A stretch of 64,000 nucleotides of DNA from Parvularcula bermudensis HTCC2503 (lineage in GTDB: Bacteria > Pseudomonadota > Alphaproteobacteria > Caulobacterales > Parvularculaceae). Numbering within the stretch: position 1 is the stretch's first letter; every line of letters begins with the position of its first letter. The notes beneath the pieces are model-generated. The model was not told where the DNA came from, ran no database searches, and worked only from the letters and a program-made list of their open reading frames with translations. The DNA lies in the NCBI RefSeq assembly GCF_000152825.2, contig NC_014414.1:1674001-1738000 (forward strand), given 5' to 3'. Both the position numbers and the translations under genes were made by a program. Positions 25,936 to 34,868 of this stretch are shown here, piece after piece.

Positions 25936-26618
25936 GCGATGACAAGAAACAGCGAGCGGCCGCAGCGGCCCTGGCGCATGTGCGGCCGGGCATGACCCTC
26001 GGTCTTGGGACAGGATCCACCGCCGCGCATTTCGTCAAATTATTGGGCGATCAGGGGTTTGAGGGACAGGCAATCCCGACATCCGAAGAGACCGCTCGCC
26101 TGGCCGAAGCGGTGGGCATTTCCCTGATCACCCCGGACGAGACCACCAGGATCGATCTGGCCGTCGATGGCGCCGACGAGGCTGACCCAAGCGGCGCCCT
26201 GATCAAAGGCGGGGGCGGGGCGCTGTTGCGTGAGAAGATCATCGCCCAGCAGGCGCAGACATTCATCGTGATCGCCGATGACGGCAAGGATGTGGTCCAG
26301 CTCGGACAGTTTCCGCTGCCGGTCGAAGTGACGGGGTTCGCCGTCGGTTTGACGATCCAGGCAATAAGATCGACTCTCGCCGCCCTCGGCTATGAGGACC
26401 CATCGCTGACCCTGAGGAGGGGGGAGGGCGGTTTTTTCCAGACCGACGGGGGACATTTGATCGTCGATATCGCCTTGGGCCGGATCGACGAGGCCGAGCC
26501 GTTGGATGCCGCGTTGACCATGATCCCCGGGGTGGTCACCACGGGATTGTTCGTCGGGCTTACCGACCTGATGATCTTCGGCACCGAAAGCGGTGTGCGG
26601 GAAGCGGTTCCCACCTAG
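25932..26618 (+). CDS. rpiA: Ribose-5-phosphate isomerase A
   Basis: 228 residues. Interconverts ribose-5-phosphate and ribulose-5-phosphate in the pentose phosphate pathway. Family landmarks: LGLGTGSTAAHFV at about 23-35, DLAVDGADEADP with the two catalytic-region Asp residues, LIKGGGGALLREKIIA, and FQTDGGHLIVD, followed by IPGVVTTGLFVG. It overlaps the GST gene by four bases. The stop is followed at once by an array of hairpin repeats. The kdsD gene at the left edge of the window uses its product ribulose-5-phosphate, but the two are far apart. Confidence 0.96.
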   Translation: MSDDKKQRAAAAALAHVRPGMTLGLGTGSTAAHFVKLLGDQGFEGQAIPTSEETARLAEAVGISLITPDETTRIDLAVDGADEADPSGALIKGGGGALLREKIIAQQAQTFIVIADDGKDVVQLGQFPLPVEVTGFAVGLTIQAIRSTLAALGYEDPSLTLRRGEGGFFQTDGGHLIVDIALGRIDEAEPLDAALTMIPGVVTTGLFVGLTDLMIFGTESGVREAVPT

Positions 26619-26619
26619 A

Positions 26620-26783
26620 GCATTTCCAAGCGAAGTGGGCACCGGTTCGCGTGAAGGAAATGCGATCACATAATCCAGCGCATTTCCAAGCGAAGTGGGC
26701 ACCGGTTCGCGTGAAGGAAATGCGATCACGTAACTCAGCGCATTTCCAAGCGACCTGGGCACCGGTTCGTGGGAAGAAAGGCG
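26620..26783. repeat. Three copies of the palindromic intergenic repeat, 60-base period
   Basis: Units at 26620-26663, 26680-26723 and 26740-26783, exactly 60 bases apart. The first two have outer arms GCATTTCC/GGAAATGC and inner arms GCGAA/TTCGC around GTGGGCACCGG. Compared with the copies after lon, the arm changed from TTTTC to TTTCC and the opposite arm changed to match, which keeps the hairpin. The third copy has decayed (inner arm GCGACC, right arm GAAAGGCG). They lie between rpiA and a hypothetical gene. Confidence 0.88.
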
Positions 26784-26873
26784 ATCAACCCAAAACCTAG
26801 GACGTTTCACGGCTCCGATTGACCAGAAACGATGCGAGATCGCTGTGCGAGGCGCCTGCTTGAAAGGAGCGGT

Positions 26874-27404
26874 ATGGAACAGACAAAGGGCGAGACGACG
26901 CCTTATGACGAGTTGCTGGCCGCCATGCGCGCCTATGGCGACGCCGCGATGGAGAATTTGGTTCGGTGTCGTGCCCTTGGTCGGGCGCTGTCCGATGGTT
27001 TTTCGGCCTATCTTGGGGCGCCGGGGCCCTGTACCTCCCTGGTCCCGCCCACCGGCCCCTTCGACCCAAGCAGGGATTACGGCGATGAGGCATTCTCCTT
27101 CAGCCAGCGGGAGGTCGTGCGCCTTGAGCCTATCGTCTTTGGCCTCTGCGTGATTGTACCGCATGAAGAGGACTCCGGGACTTTATGGCTTCGGACCGGA
27201 ATCAAGGCGGAGGTAAGGGGAGGGCGGTTTGACGTTTATATCGCCCATCAGCCGCGCCTCCGTGTGCCGCTTGAGTTCGGCGACCATCTGACCCCGGTTT
27301 ATGACACCGTGAAGACCGAACTCTTGTCGCTGTTCAATCAGGATCTGATGCACTTCAACGACGAACGGTATAATGGGGGTATCGGGTTCGTGCCGCAGAC
27401 TTAA
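26874..27404 (+). CDS. Hypothetical protein
   Basis: 176-residue soluble protein, unrecognised. The ATG at 26874 has GGAG five bases upstream, better than an in-frame start 42 bases earlier. The N-terminal third is helical (YDELLAAMRAYGDAAMENLV), then an aromatic segment DEAFSFSQREVVRLEPIVFG, a strand-rich middle (LCVIVPHEEDSGTLWLRTGI) and a C-terminus ending GGIGFVPQT. There is no signal peptide or membrane segment. The gene lies between the repeat array and glutathione reductase, 90 bases before the latter, and may share a transcript. Function cannot be inferred. Confidence 0.7.
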   Translation: MEQTKGETTPYDELLAAMRAYGDAAMENLVRCRALGRALSDGFSAYLGAPGPCTSLVPPTGPFDPSRDYGDEAFSFSQREVVRLEPIVFGLCVIVPHEEDSGTLWLRTGIKAEVRGGRFDVYIAHQPRLRVPLEFGDHLTPVYDTVKTELLSLFNQDLMHFNDERYNGGIGFVPQT

Positions 27405-27493
27405 CGATCTCGCGGGCTCGATTCTCATTATCGGCGAGGTCGATTGGGGCTTCGCCGGTTCTCGGCTATGCCCCGCTGCAGGAGGAATTCTTG

Positions 27494-28867
27494 ATGGCCT
27501 ACGATTACGACCTCTTTGTTATCGGTGCCGGTTCGGGGGGGGTCAGGGCGGCCAATCGGTCGGCGAAGTTCGGGGCGAAGGTCGCCATTGCCGAGCAAGC
27601 CGATGTCGGGGGCACTTGTGTCATCCGGGGCTGTGTGCCGAAGAAACTGATGGTCTATGCTTCTGAATTCAACGACATGATCGGCGACGCGGCGGGCTAT
27701 GGGTGGGAAATTCCCGACGCCCGTTTCGACTGGGCGACCTTACGCGACCGGATCCAAACGGAGTTGGGGCGTCTCTCGAGCCTTTATATCAAAGGGCTCG
27801 AAGGTAACGGTGTGACCCTTTTTCAATGCCGTGCCATCGTAAAAGATCCGCATACAGTCCACCTGGCCAGCGAAAATCGTGATGTCACGGCGGAGAAGAT
27901 CCTCGTCGCGGCCGGCGGCGTGCCCTTCCGAGATGATGAGGCGGATCCCGATAGATTGGGAATTGTTTCGGACGATGTCTTTCACCTCGACAAGCGGCCC
28001 GACCGATTGGTCGTCGCCGGCGGCGGGTATATCGCGATTGAGTTCGCCCATATTTTCGCCCGGCTCGGGACCGAAGTGACCCTCGTCTATCGCGGTCATC
28101 GCCTGCTCCGTGCGTTTGACCGAGAAATCTCCGAGCGGGTGGAACAAGATCTTATCGCGAGCGGCATTCGTTATATTCCGAATACGATCTTTGCGAGGAT
28201 CGACCGTGACGGCGATGATAAGACGGTGGAGCTGACAACGGGGGAGGTTCTTCGGACCGATGAAATTCTGTGGGCGATCGGTCGCCGTCCTCGGACCTCT
28301 GGCCTTGGCCTTGAGGATTGCGGCGTCGAAAAGACCGCGAATGGCGCGGTGATCGTGGACCAGGATTATCGTACTGCTTGTCCCAGTATCTTTTCCCTTG
28401 GGGATGTCACCGACCGGATAAACCTCACACCGGTGGCGATCAGGGAGGCCATGGCCTTTGCGTCGACGCAATTCGGCGGCGAGCCGAAGCGGATGGATTA
28501 TCGCCATGTTCCGAAGGCGGTCTTTTGTCAGCCGCCGGTTGGTTCCGTCGGGATGACCGAGGATGAGTGCCTTGACGAGGGGCATCGGATCGACGTGTTC
28601 GAGGCCGATTTCCGACCGATGAAGAATGTGCTCGCGGGCAATGACAAGCGCATGTTGATGAAATTGATCGTCGATGCGGAAACCGACCGTGTTCTTGGGT
28701 GCCATATGGTCGGGGAGGCGGCGCCGGAAATGGTGCAGATTGCGGCGATCGCCGTAAAGGCGGGGCTTACTAAAGCGCAGTTCGACGAGACCTGCGCCCT
28801 TCACCCGACCTCCGCCGAGGAACTCGTGACCCTGTCATCGAGCCGGCCGGGGAAGGCGTCGACCTAG
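27494..28867 (+). CDS. gor: Glutathione-disulfide reductase
   Basis: 457-residue pyridine-nucleotide disulfide oxidoreductase that regenerates reduced glutathione with NADPH. FAD-binding GAGSGGVRAANRSAKFGAKV begins at residue 11; the redox disulfide is GGTCVIRGCVPKK (Cys42, Cys47), the form typical of glutathione reductase. The second nucleotide-binding fold has VVAGGGYIAIEFAHIF, and the C-terminal catalytic histidine lies in ALHPTSAEE. The ATG at 27494 is chosen; GGAGGAATT lies eight bases before it, and an in-frame TTG three bases earlier is possible. With the GST gene upstream it suggests glutathione metabolism is clustered here. Confidence 0.94.
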   Translation: MAYDYDLFVIGAGSGGVRAANRSAKFGAKVAIAEQADVGGTCVIRGCVPKKLMVYASEFNDMIGDAAGYGWEIPDARFDWATLRDRIQTELGRLSSLYIKGLEGNGVTLFQCRAIVKDPHTVHLASENRDVTAEKILVAAGGVPFRDDEADPDRLGIVSDDVFHLDKRPDRLVVAGGGYIAIEFAHIFARLGTEVTLVYRGHRLLRAFDREISERVEQDLIASGIRYIPNTIFARIDRDGDDKTVELTTGEVLRTDEILWAIGRRPRTSGLGLEDCGVEKTANGAVIVDQDYRTACPSIFSLGDVTDRINLTPVAIREAMAFASTQFGGEPKRMDYRHVPKAVFCQPPVGSVGMTEDECLDEGHRIDVFEADFRPMKNVLAGNDKRMLMKLIVDAETDRVLGCHMVGEAAPEMVQIAAIAVKAGLTKAQFDETCALHPTSAEELVTLSSSRPGKAST

Positions 28868-28984
28868 GGGGCGCCGATCTCGCCGGGTCGGGGCCGGTTA
28901 GGGGCCGGTTCGTCATTGCCCCCTGGCGTCCTTTGCCATAGCGTGCTGAGGGTATGCGGGATCTTGGGGTGGCGGGGCGCAACA

Positions 28985-30268
28985 ATGACCTCTGAAATTG
29001 TGTTGATGAACCGGCAGGCCGTGGCCATGGCCGCCGACAGTGCGGTCACGATTTCGGGCCCGAATTATCTCAAGACCTATCAGAGTGTCGATAAGCTCTT
29101 TCCGCTGGTGACCGATCAGCCCGTCGGCGTCATGATCTACAATAATGCCGAACTGATGGGCATGCCTTGGGAAACGATCATCTCCATCTATCGGGACCAG
29201 GCGCAGGGGCGAAATCTCGACAGCGTCGATGCCTATGCCCGGGATTTTATCGCCTTCTTGAACGGCAATACGGACCTTTTCCCCCAGGACCACCAGGACA
29301 AGGAATTTTTCAAGCACATTGCCGTGGTGATGAGCCTGATCGCCAGCGATTTTGACTATTACGTCGCGCAATTCACCGCCGCCCAGGCCGGCAGCCTGAG
29401 GGACCATGTGTCCGCGATCTTCGAATTCGTGGTGGCCCAATTGCACGACGATTATCAGATCAATCTCGATGACAGCCCGCGGGAGGATCTGCCGGCCTTT
29501 CCGAAGGGCACGGGGGACCAATTGCGACGGCGCTATGGCGGGCCCATCGCCGACATTATCGACAGCCTCATTCTCGCCCTGCGCCAGGATCATCCGGCCC
29601 TGTCCGTCTCCGAAGGGACGCGGCGCCAACTCGAAGAGATTGCGGTCCTCTCGGTCGTGAAGGATGCGTTCTTCGAGCACTATACCGGGGTTGTCTTCGC
29701 AGGGTTCGGCGCGCGGGAGACCTTTCCCTCCATGCGCAGCTATCTGACCTCGACGGTGGTGCTCGGGACGGTGAAGAACCGGCAGGACCGCACCGCCGCC
29801 GTGACAGCGGAGAGTGGGCCGGTGATCCAGCCCTTCGCCCAGGATCGCATGATCAGGACGTTCTTGACGGGCATGGATCAGGGGCTTCGCTATTTCCTCT
29901 TCGGTCAGACCCTTCGCCTGGCCACGACCCTGGTCAGTGATGTCGTTCAGCAAACGCCGGGCTTGTCCGAGGAACAGCGTCAGCGCCTTGCGTCTGACTA
30001 TTCGGAGGGAGATTTGGGACGGTCGATCCAGGCTTTTTTCGGGTCGATCGACGAATATTCCTACCTCTCCCACACAGGCCCGATCCTGCGCGCAATCGGC
30101 AGCCTGCCGAAGAAAGAGCTGGGGGAGACGGCGGCTTCCCTCATCAAGCTCAACGGGTTCCAGCAAAAGGTGATGCATTCGGTGGAAACGGTTGGCGGGC
30201 CGGTGAGCCTTGCGACCATTACCCGCAATGAGGGTCTCGTTATGGGCAAAGAAAAAGCGGAGCTCTGA
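28985..30268 (+). CDS. Proteasome/HslV-like Ntn-hydrolase fold protein
   Basis: 427 residues, no signal peptide. The N-terminus MTSEIVLMNRQAVAMAADSA aligns by eye with HslV and proteasome beta subunits: after Met removal Thr would be residue 1, the AADS aspartate falls at position 17 as in HslV, and SVDKLFPL places a lysine at 36, close to HslV Lys33. A strand VGVMIYNNAELMG follows, then a long helical insertion (about 110-240), then TGVVFAGFGARETFPSM and the end strand ETVGGPVSLATITRNEG. This matches a widespread uncharacterised family as far as I remember, but length and insertion differ from known peptidases. Enzyme activity is not shown. A small basic protein gene follows after two bases, so the two are co-transcribed. 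The upstream start (28916) would bury the Thr and is not preferred. Confidence 0.65.
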   Translation: MTSEIVLMNRQAVAMAADSAVTISGPNYLKTYQSVDKLFPLVTDQPVGVMIYNNAELMGMPWETIISIYRDQAQGRNLDSVDAYARDFIAFLNGNTDLFPQDHQDKEFFKHIAVVMSLIASDFDYYVAQFTAAQAGSLRDHVSAIFEFVVAQLHDDYQINLDDSPREDLPAFPKGTGDQLRRRYGGPIADIIDSLILALRQDHPALSVSEGTRRQLEEIAVLSVVKDAFFEHYTGVVFAGFGARETFPSMRSYLTSTVVLGTVKNRQDRTAAVTAESGPVIQPFAQDRMIRTFLTGMDQGLRYFLFGQTLRLATTLVSDVVQQTPGLSEEQRQRLASDYSEGDLGRSIQAFFGSIDEYSYLSHTGPILRAIGSLPKKELGETAASLIKLNGFQQKVMHSVETVGGPVSLATITRNEGLVMGKEKAEL

Positions 30269-30270
30269 GC

Positions 30271-30744
30271 ATGACTAAGGATCGTCTCGCCCAGATTTGG
30301 CAAGGGTTTAGCGAGCGCAGCCGTCTCGATCTTTCCGGGGTGAGGATTGAGGAGGGGACAGCCCCCCTTGATCGGCCCAGTGCCCGTCAAGAGCAGCCCT
30401 CGTTTCAGATGCCCGACGCCGCCGGCCAGCGGCGGCGCAGCGTCGGCGCTCCTGACCAAAGAACCAAGGCACCCGATCCCGTGGCGGCGGCCCTGATGGC
30501 CTTGCACGCCGATGACGGGGCGCCGAGGCGACGCGGCGGACGACAGCGCACACCCATGGCCGCCGCCGGAGATGACGTCACGGTCCCCCCGGCACCCGCC
30601 GTCGACGCGCGGGTGTTCGCCGACCTCGCCGCGACCCGGAACAAGACGACCCGGCGGCCGGCGGATTACCTCACCTATGCCGCGGCCCGACAAGAAGAGT
30701 GGCTGGCCAAACGTCGCCGCAAAAAATTCCTCGGCCTGTTTTAG
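30271..30744 (+). CDS. Hypothetical basic, disordered protein
   Basis: 157 residues, two bases after the Ntn-like gene and surely in its operon. An ordered start (TKDRLAQIWQGFSERSRLDL) is followed by a long low-complexity stretch rich in Arg, Pro and Ala, then a helical C-terminus RRPADYLTYAAARQEEWLAK and the basic end AKRRRKKFLGLF. No enzyme motif is visible. It could be a substrate, adaptor or regulator of the preceding protein; the basic tail might bind nucleic acid or membrane. All such roles are guesses. Confidence 0.65.
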   Translation: MTKDRLAQIWQGFSERSRLDLSGVRIEEGTAPLDRPSARQEQPSFQMPDAAGQRRRSVGAPDQRTKAPDPVAAALMALHADDGAPRRRGGRQRTPMAAAGDDVTVPPAPAVDARVFADLAATRNKTTRRPADYLTYAAARQEEWLAKRRRKKFLGLF

Positions 30745-30782
30745 GCGGTTTCCAGACAACCGATGCTTGGGGGGCGTTCGCC

Positions 30783-31586
30783 TTACCCCGCAAAATGGGT
30801 CATGAGGGACGGCAGCAGGAACACAGCGCCGATCCCAAGGGCGAGATAGGGACCAAATTTGACGGCGGTATCGCCCCTCAAGCGGCTCCGTTGGCTGAGC
30901 AACGTGCCGATCAACGCTGCCAAAGAGGCGATGAGGAGGGCGGGCGGCAGGCCGAAGGGCCCGAGAAACGCCCCCCCTAGGGCCACCATCTTCACATCCC
31001 CGCCGCCCAACCCTTCACGACCGCGCAACAGACGATAGCCGCCCGTCAGGGCAAGCATCATCCCCCCGCCGATCGATAGGCCAAGAAGCGCCTGGAGGGG
31101 GGAAACAAAGACCCCAAACGCGCTGGCGCCAAGGCCAAGAGCGATGAGCGGTAAGGTGAGGGCATCGGGCAGATAGCCGATCCGCGCATCGATGACCCCG
31201 AGGGCGAGTAGCCCGAGGAGGAAGAACAGACCGATCACCAGCGCCGGAAGGTCGTCGACAAAGGCGAGACCGGCCAGGAGGCCAAGGGCGGCGCCCGCAG
31301 CTTCCAGCAACGGGTAGAGAGCGGGCACCGATACCCCGCAGGCGCGGCATCGCCCACGAACCAGGAGATAGCCGATCACCGGCAAGACGGCAGTCCACGG
31401 CAAGGGCGTCAAACATGCCGGGCACCGGGACCGCGGCCCCCATAACGACCATCCGCCTCTTGGGGGGGGGCCCTCGAGAAGGCCGAAAACATAAGGGCCT
31501 CTGGTGACGAGCACCGTCAGAAAGCTCCCGCCAAGGAGCCCTGCCAGGGTGGAAGCCGTCAGAAGAAAGACAAGCGCTGCATGCAT
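30783..31586 (-). CDS. gspO: Prepilin peptidase (type II secretion, GspO/PilD)
   Basis: 267-residue multi-pass inner-membrane aspartic peptidase that removes the leader from pseudopilins and methylates them. The cytoplasmic zinc loop has CPAC at 55-58 and CRAC at 80-83, typical of bifunctional enzymes. The catalytic aspartates are Asp133 in VIDARIGYLPD and Asp197 in GGGDVKM. About eight hydrophobic segments are visible. The ATG at 31586 has AGGAG nearby; an in-frame TTG upstream is less likely. It is transcribed away from the T2SS operon and lies about 6 kb from gspC, with the lipoprotein and TonB receptor between. It should process GspG, H, I, J and K encoded downstream. Confidence 0.93.
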   Translation of the reverse strand: MHAALVFLLTASTLAGLLGGSFLTVLVTRGPYVFGLLEGPPPRGGWSLWGPRSRCPACLTPLPWTAVLPVIGYLLVRGRCRACGVSVPALYPLLEAAGAALGLLAGLAFVDDLPALVIGLFFLLGLLALGVIDARIGYLPDALTLPLIALGLGASAFGVFVSPLQALLGLSIGGGMMLALTGGYRLLRGREGLGGGDVKMVALGGAFLGPFGLPPALLIASLAALIGTLLSQRSRLRGDTAVKFGPYLALGIGAVFLLPSLMTHFAG

Positions 31587-31822
31587 TCTGACTCCTGTGA
31601 ACAAGCGTCGGGAGGGGGATGGGGCAGGATGGCCCGACGTGGCGTGATCTTTTTATCACGAATGTCAGAAGTGGCAGTGGCGGAAAAGGGAAATTGCCGC
31701 GGGAGGTGAGAATGACGGATGGATGTCACAAAAGTGAGAAGAAGGATCCCTAAGGGGCACATTGGAGGGGGGGCTTCCCCTTGTCATCTGTTCATTCTGC
31801 AATCTGCCTTAGGGGGCATCGC

Positions 31823-34780
31823 ATGACATCCATCAATTCTATCCGCGGCGGTCTTCTTCTTACCTCCGCCTGCGCCGTATTGGCGGCCTGCTCCGGCAGT
31901 GGTGAAGTCGCAAATTCCGGTGAGACCGGCGACGTCATCATTGGCGGTGGTTCCGGCGGTGGAGCACCCGTCGTCGCCGACGGTGAAATTAACTTCGTGA
32001 CGTCCGGCTGTCCCGACCAAACGGTTGAGGAAACGGTGACCATCGATGCTGGCAACAGTGAGACGGTCGACATCACCGCCTGTGTGATCCGCGGGACGAT
32101 CCTCGAAGATACGACCCTCGACAATGGCAACCTCTACGTCATCGACGGCCGCGCCTTTGTGGGCCAGCAAGCGATTTCCGGCGGGGTCCTGACCTCGACG
32201 ACCCCCGTCACCCTCACCATCGAAGACGGCACCGTGGTGGCCGGTCTGACCCGCGGCGACGGGTCGACGGACGGCTCGATCGGCACGCTGATCGTGACCG
32301 CCGGCTCGCAAATCGACGCCGACGGCACCGCGACCTCGCCGATCATCTTCACCTCGATCCAAGACCTGGTCGACGCCGATCTCGCGGCGGGTGACATTTC
32401 TGCGGTTGAGGCAGCTTCGGACGGTCTTGTCCTCGGTGAATCCGACGTCGTCGGCCAGTGGGGTGGCCTCGTCATCAACGGGTTCGCGCCGATCAACGAT
32501 TGCGCCAATGGCGATGAGACGCCGCAAGATGCCCAGGCTGAGTGCGTCAAGGACGGCGAAGGCGGTTCGGGCTTCTTCGGCGGCGACCAACCGGCAGACA
32601 ATTCCGGGACCCTTCGCTATGTTCGCGTTCAGTATGCCGGCTTTGGCATCACCGCGGATGACGAGCTGAACGGGATCGCCTTCCAGGGCGTCGGCAGCGG
32701 CACGACCGTCGACTACATCCAAGTTCACAATAACGACGATGACGGGGTCGAATTCTTCGGTGGGACGGTCAATGCCGACCACGTGGTCATCACCGGCGCC
32801 GGCGACGACTCGATCGACTGGACCGATGGCTGGACCGGCTCGATCCAATATGCCGTCGTTGTGCAGACCGACACCCCCGCCACGAACCGTGGGATCGAAG
32901 GCGACAACCGGAACGGCGATAACGACGTTCTGCCGCAATCCGACCCGGCCATCGCGAACTTCACCTTCGTGACGAATTTCGCCGGCGATGCGCCGACCGA
33001 TGCGGATGACGGCATCAAGCTGCGCCGCGGGACCCTTGCGACCCTCGCAAACGGCATCGTGGTTGGCTTCGAAGGTCAGGGCTGTGATTTCGACGATCCG
33101 TCGGCGGCCCAGGACAATGGGGAACGCCCCGAGCTCTTGTCGATCTTCACCGCCAATAACGACGCGGCCTTTGACGGCGATTGTGAGCCGCTCTTCACCG
33201 CGACGGGCAATGGCAATGTCGCGTCGGCCGGGACGACGCTGAACGGTCTCTTCTCCGGGCCCACCGAACAAGCGGTTGCGGCGGCTGACCTCAGCGCCTT
33301 CACCCAGTTCGACAATGTCGACTACATCGGCGCCTTCGACGACTCTGTTCAGACGATCGAAGCCAGCTGGCTCGCCGACTGGGTGCTGGCGACGCCGCTG
33401 CCGAACGAAACCTCCGATGACTGCCCTGTCGGCACCACCGAGAGCACCGAGGCTGTGCCTGCTGGCCGGACCGAGGCAAATATCTGCGTCCTGCCGAAAA
33501 CCATCACGCAAGACACCACGCTGACCCGCGGCAATCTTTATCAGATTGCTGAGGACTCCACCTTTGTGGGGACCGATGCCGGCCCCGACGGGGACAACCC
33601 CTTCGCCGGTGCGGTGTCTGTGACCCTCACCATCGATCCGGGCGTCACCGTGTTCGGCGAAGCCCGTCCGGGCGTCAGCGCCGACGCGCTGATCGTCACC
33701 CGCGGCAGCATGATCGAATCCAACGGGACCTCGGCCAATCCGGTCATCTTCACCTCCCGCCAGGATGTCGAAGGCACCGTCGGTGAGTTCGAAGTCGGCC
33801 AGTGGGGCGGCATCGTGATCAACGGTCGCGCGCCGATCAATGACTGCGCCAATGGCGATGAGACCCCGCAGGATGCGCAGGTCGATTGCGTCAAGGACGG
33901 CGAGGGCAGCTCGGGCTTCTTCGGCGGCAACAAAGCCGACGATGACTCCGGCAACCTCACCTACACCCGGGTTCAGTATGCGGGCTTCGGCATCACCGCC
34001 GATGACGAGCTGAACGGGATCGCCTTCCAGGGCGTCGGCAGCGAAACCGATGTGAACTACATCCAGGTCCACAACAATGACGATGACGGGGTCGAATTCT
34101 TCGGCGGGACGGTCAGCGCCAAATATGTTGTGATCACCGGTGCGGGCGACGACTCGATCGACTGGACCGATGGCTGGATTGGCAACATCCAATACGCCAT
34201 CGTCGTGCAGACCGATACGCCGGCCACCAACCGCGGTATGGAAGGCGACAACCGGAACGGCGACAACGACGTTCTGCCGCAATCCAATCCCTGGATCGCG
34301 AACTACACCTTGGCCACCAACTTTGCGGGCAGCGCGCCGACGGATGCCGATGACGGGATCAAGCTTCGTCGCGGGACCCGTGGCCTCTTCGCCAACGGCA
34401 TTGTGGTGAACTTCGAAGGTCAAGGCTGTGACTATGACGATCCGTCGGCGGCCCAGGACAATGGTGAGCGTCCCTCGCTGTTCTCCAACTACATGGCCGG
34501 CAATGCGGCAGCCTTCGACGGCGATTGCTCGCCGCTCTTCAGCGCCACAGGTGCCGGGAACGTTGCCGGGACCGACTCCACGCTCCTGGCCGATACGGAC
34601 GGCACGGATGCAGCCCTGCTGCCGAACACCGAGATCACGACCTCGGTGACGGCCTATGACACGGATGGCGCCGCGACCGGTATTTCGGGTCGCGACGGGT
34701 TCTTCGATGACGCGGATTATCCGGGTGCCATCGAAAACGACGACGACAATTGGTACGTCGGTTGGACCTTCGGCCTGTAA
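31823..34780 (+). CDS. Internally duplicated beta-helix surface lipoprotein
   Basis: 985-residue lipoprotein. The signal peptide ends in a lipobox LAAC (lipidated Cys23), followed by a Gly/Ser-rich spacer. Two long copies of about 260 near-identical residues, offset by exactly 448 residues, each contain WGGLVINGFAPIN, FGITADDELNGIAFQGVGS and VHNNDDDGVEFFGGTV, a run of short Asp/Asn/Gly-rich turns as in right-handed parallel beta-helices. Paired cysteines (DCANGDE, ECVKDGE, GCDFDDP, DGDCEPL) probably form disulfides. The family is met in many marine bacteria beside TonB receptors, from memory. The gene lies between the prepilin peptidase and a TonB receptor within the T2SS cluster, so it may be a T2SS-exported surface protein. 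The start at 31823 begins the signal peptide; in-frame codons upstream are not used. Confidence 0.85.
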   Translation: MTSINSIRGGLLLTSACAVLAACSGSGEVANSGETGDVIIGGGSGGGAPVVADGEINFVTSGCPDQTVEETVTIDAGNSETVDITACVIRGTILEDTTLDNGNLYVIDGRAFVGQQAISGGVLTSTTPVTLTIEDGTVVAGLTRGDGSTDGSIGTLIVTAGSQIDADGTATSPIIFTSIQDLVDADLAAGDISAVEAASDGLVLGESDVVGQWGGLVINGFAPINDCANGDETPQDAQAECVKDGEGGSGFFGGDQPADNSGTLRYVRVQYAGFGITADDELNGIAFQGVGSGTTVDYIQVHNNDDDGVEFFGGTVNADHVVITGAGDDSIDWTDGWTGSIQYAVVVQTDTPATNRGIEGDNRNGDNDVLPQSDPAIANFTFVTNFAGDAPTDADDGIKLRRGTLATLANGIVVGFEGQGCDFDDPSAAQDNGERPELLSIFTANNDAAFDGDCEPLFTATGNGNVASAGTTLNGLFSGPTEQAVAAADLSAFTQFDNVDYIGAFDDSVQTIEASWLADWVLATPLPNETSDDCPVGTTESTEAVPAGRTEANICVLPKTITQDTTLTRGNLYQIAEDSTFVGTDAGPDGDNPFAGAVSVTLTIDPGVTVFGEARPGVSADALIVTRGSMIESNGTSANPVIFTSRQDVEGTVGEFEVGQWGGIVINGRAPINDCANGDETPQDAQVDCVKDGEGSSGFFGGNKADDDSGNLTYTRVQYAGFGITADDELNGIAFQGVGSETDVNYIQVHNNDDDGVEFFGGTVSAKYVVITGAGDDSIDWTDGWIGNIQYAIVVQTDTPATNRGMEGDNRNGDNDVLPQSNPWIANYTLATNFAGSAPTDADDGIKLRRGTRGLFANGIVVNFEGQGCDYDDPSAAQDNGERPSLFSNYMAGNAAAFDGDCSPLFSATGAGNVAGTDSTLLADTDGTDAALLPNTEITTSVTAYDTDGAATGISGRDGFFDDADYPGAIENDDDNWYVGWTFGL
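32450..34576 (+). repeat. Long internal direct duplication within the lipoprotein gene
   Basis: The block beginning 32450 (GTCGGCCAGTGGGG) recurs at 33794 with an offset of 1344 bases, exactly 448 codons, and the match continues to about 33232 and 34576. Third-position differences show the copies have diverged under selection for the same protein. It is a gene-internal duplication, not a mobile element. Confidence 0.88.
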
Positions 34781-34793
34781 TCAACGGGCGGGT

Positions 34794-34821
34794 GAGTGGC
34801 GCCTCTTCGGGGGCGCCACTC
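34794..34821 (+). terminator. Intercistronic stem-loop without T-run
   Basis: GAGTGGCGCC (34794-34803) and GGCGCCACTC (34812-34821), a perfect ten-base stem and eight-base loop, between the lipoprotein and TonB-receptor genes. There is no following T-run, so it more likely sets relative mRNA stability than ends transcription. Confidence 0.5.
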
Positions 34822-34868
34822 CTCATATTCGGTGCACATTTCGCCCGAGGGGCATTTAGAGGTAGGTC

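Noticed and set aside
13332-26783. A CRISPR array at the repeat blocks
   Set aside because: Only two and three copies, palindromic units with short nearly identical spacers and no cas genes.
31784-34423. Long minus-strand open frame opposite the beta-helix lipoprotein
   Set aside because: It mirrors the codon structure of the lipoprotein gene (repeated DDD/GDD codons read backwards) and has no family features.
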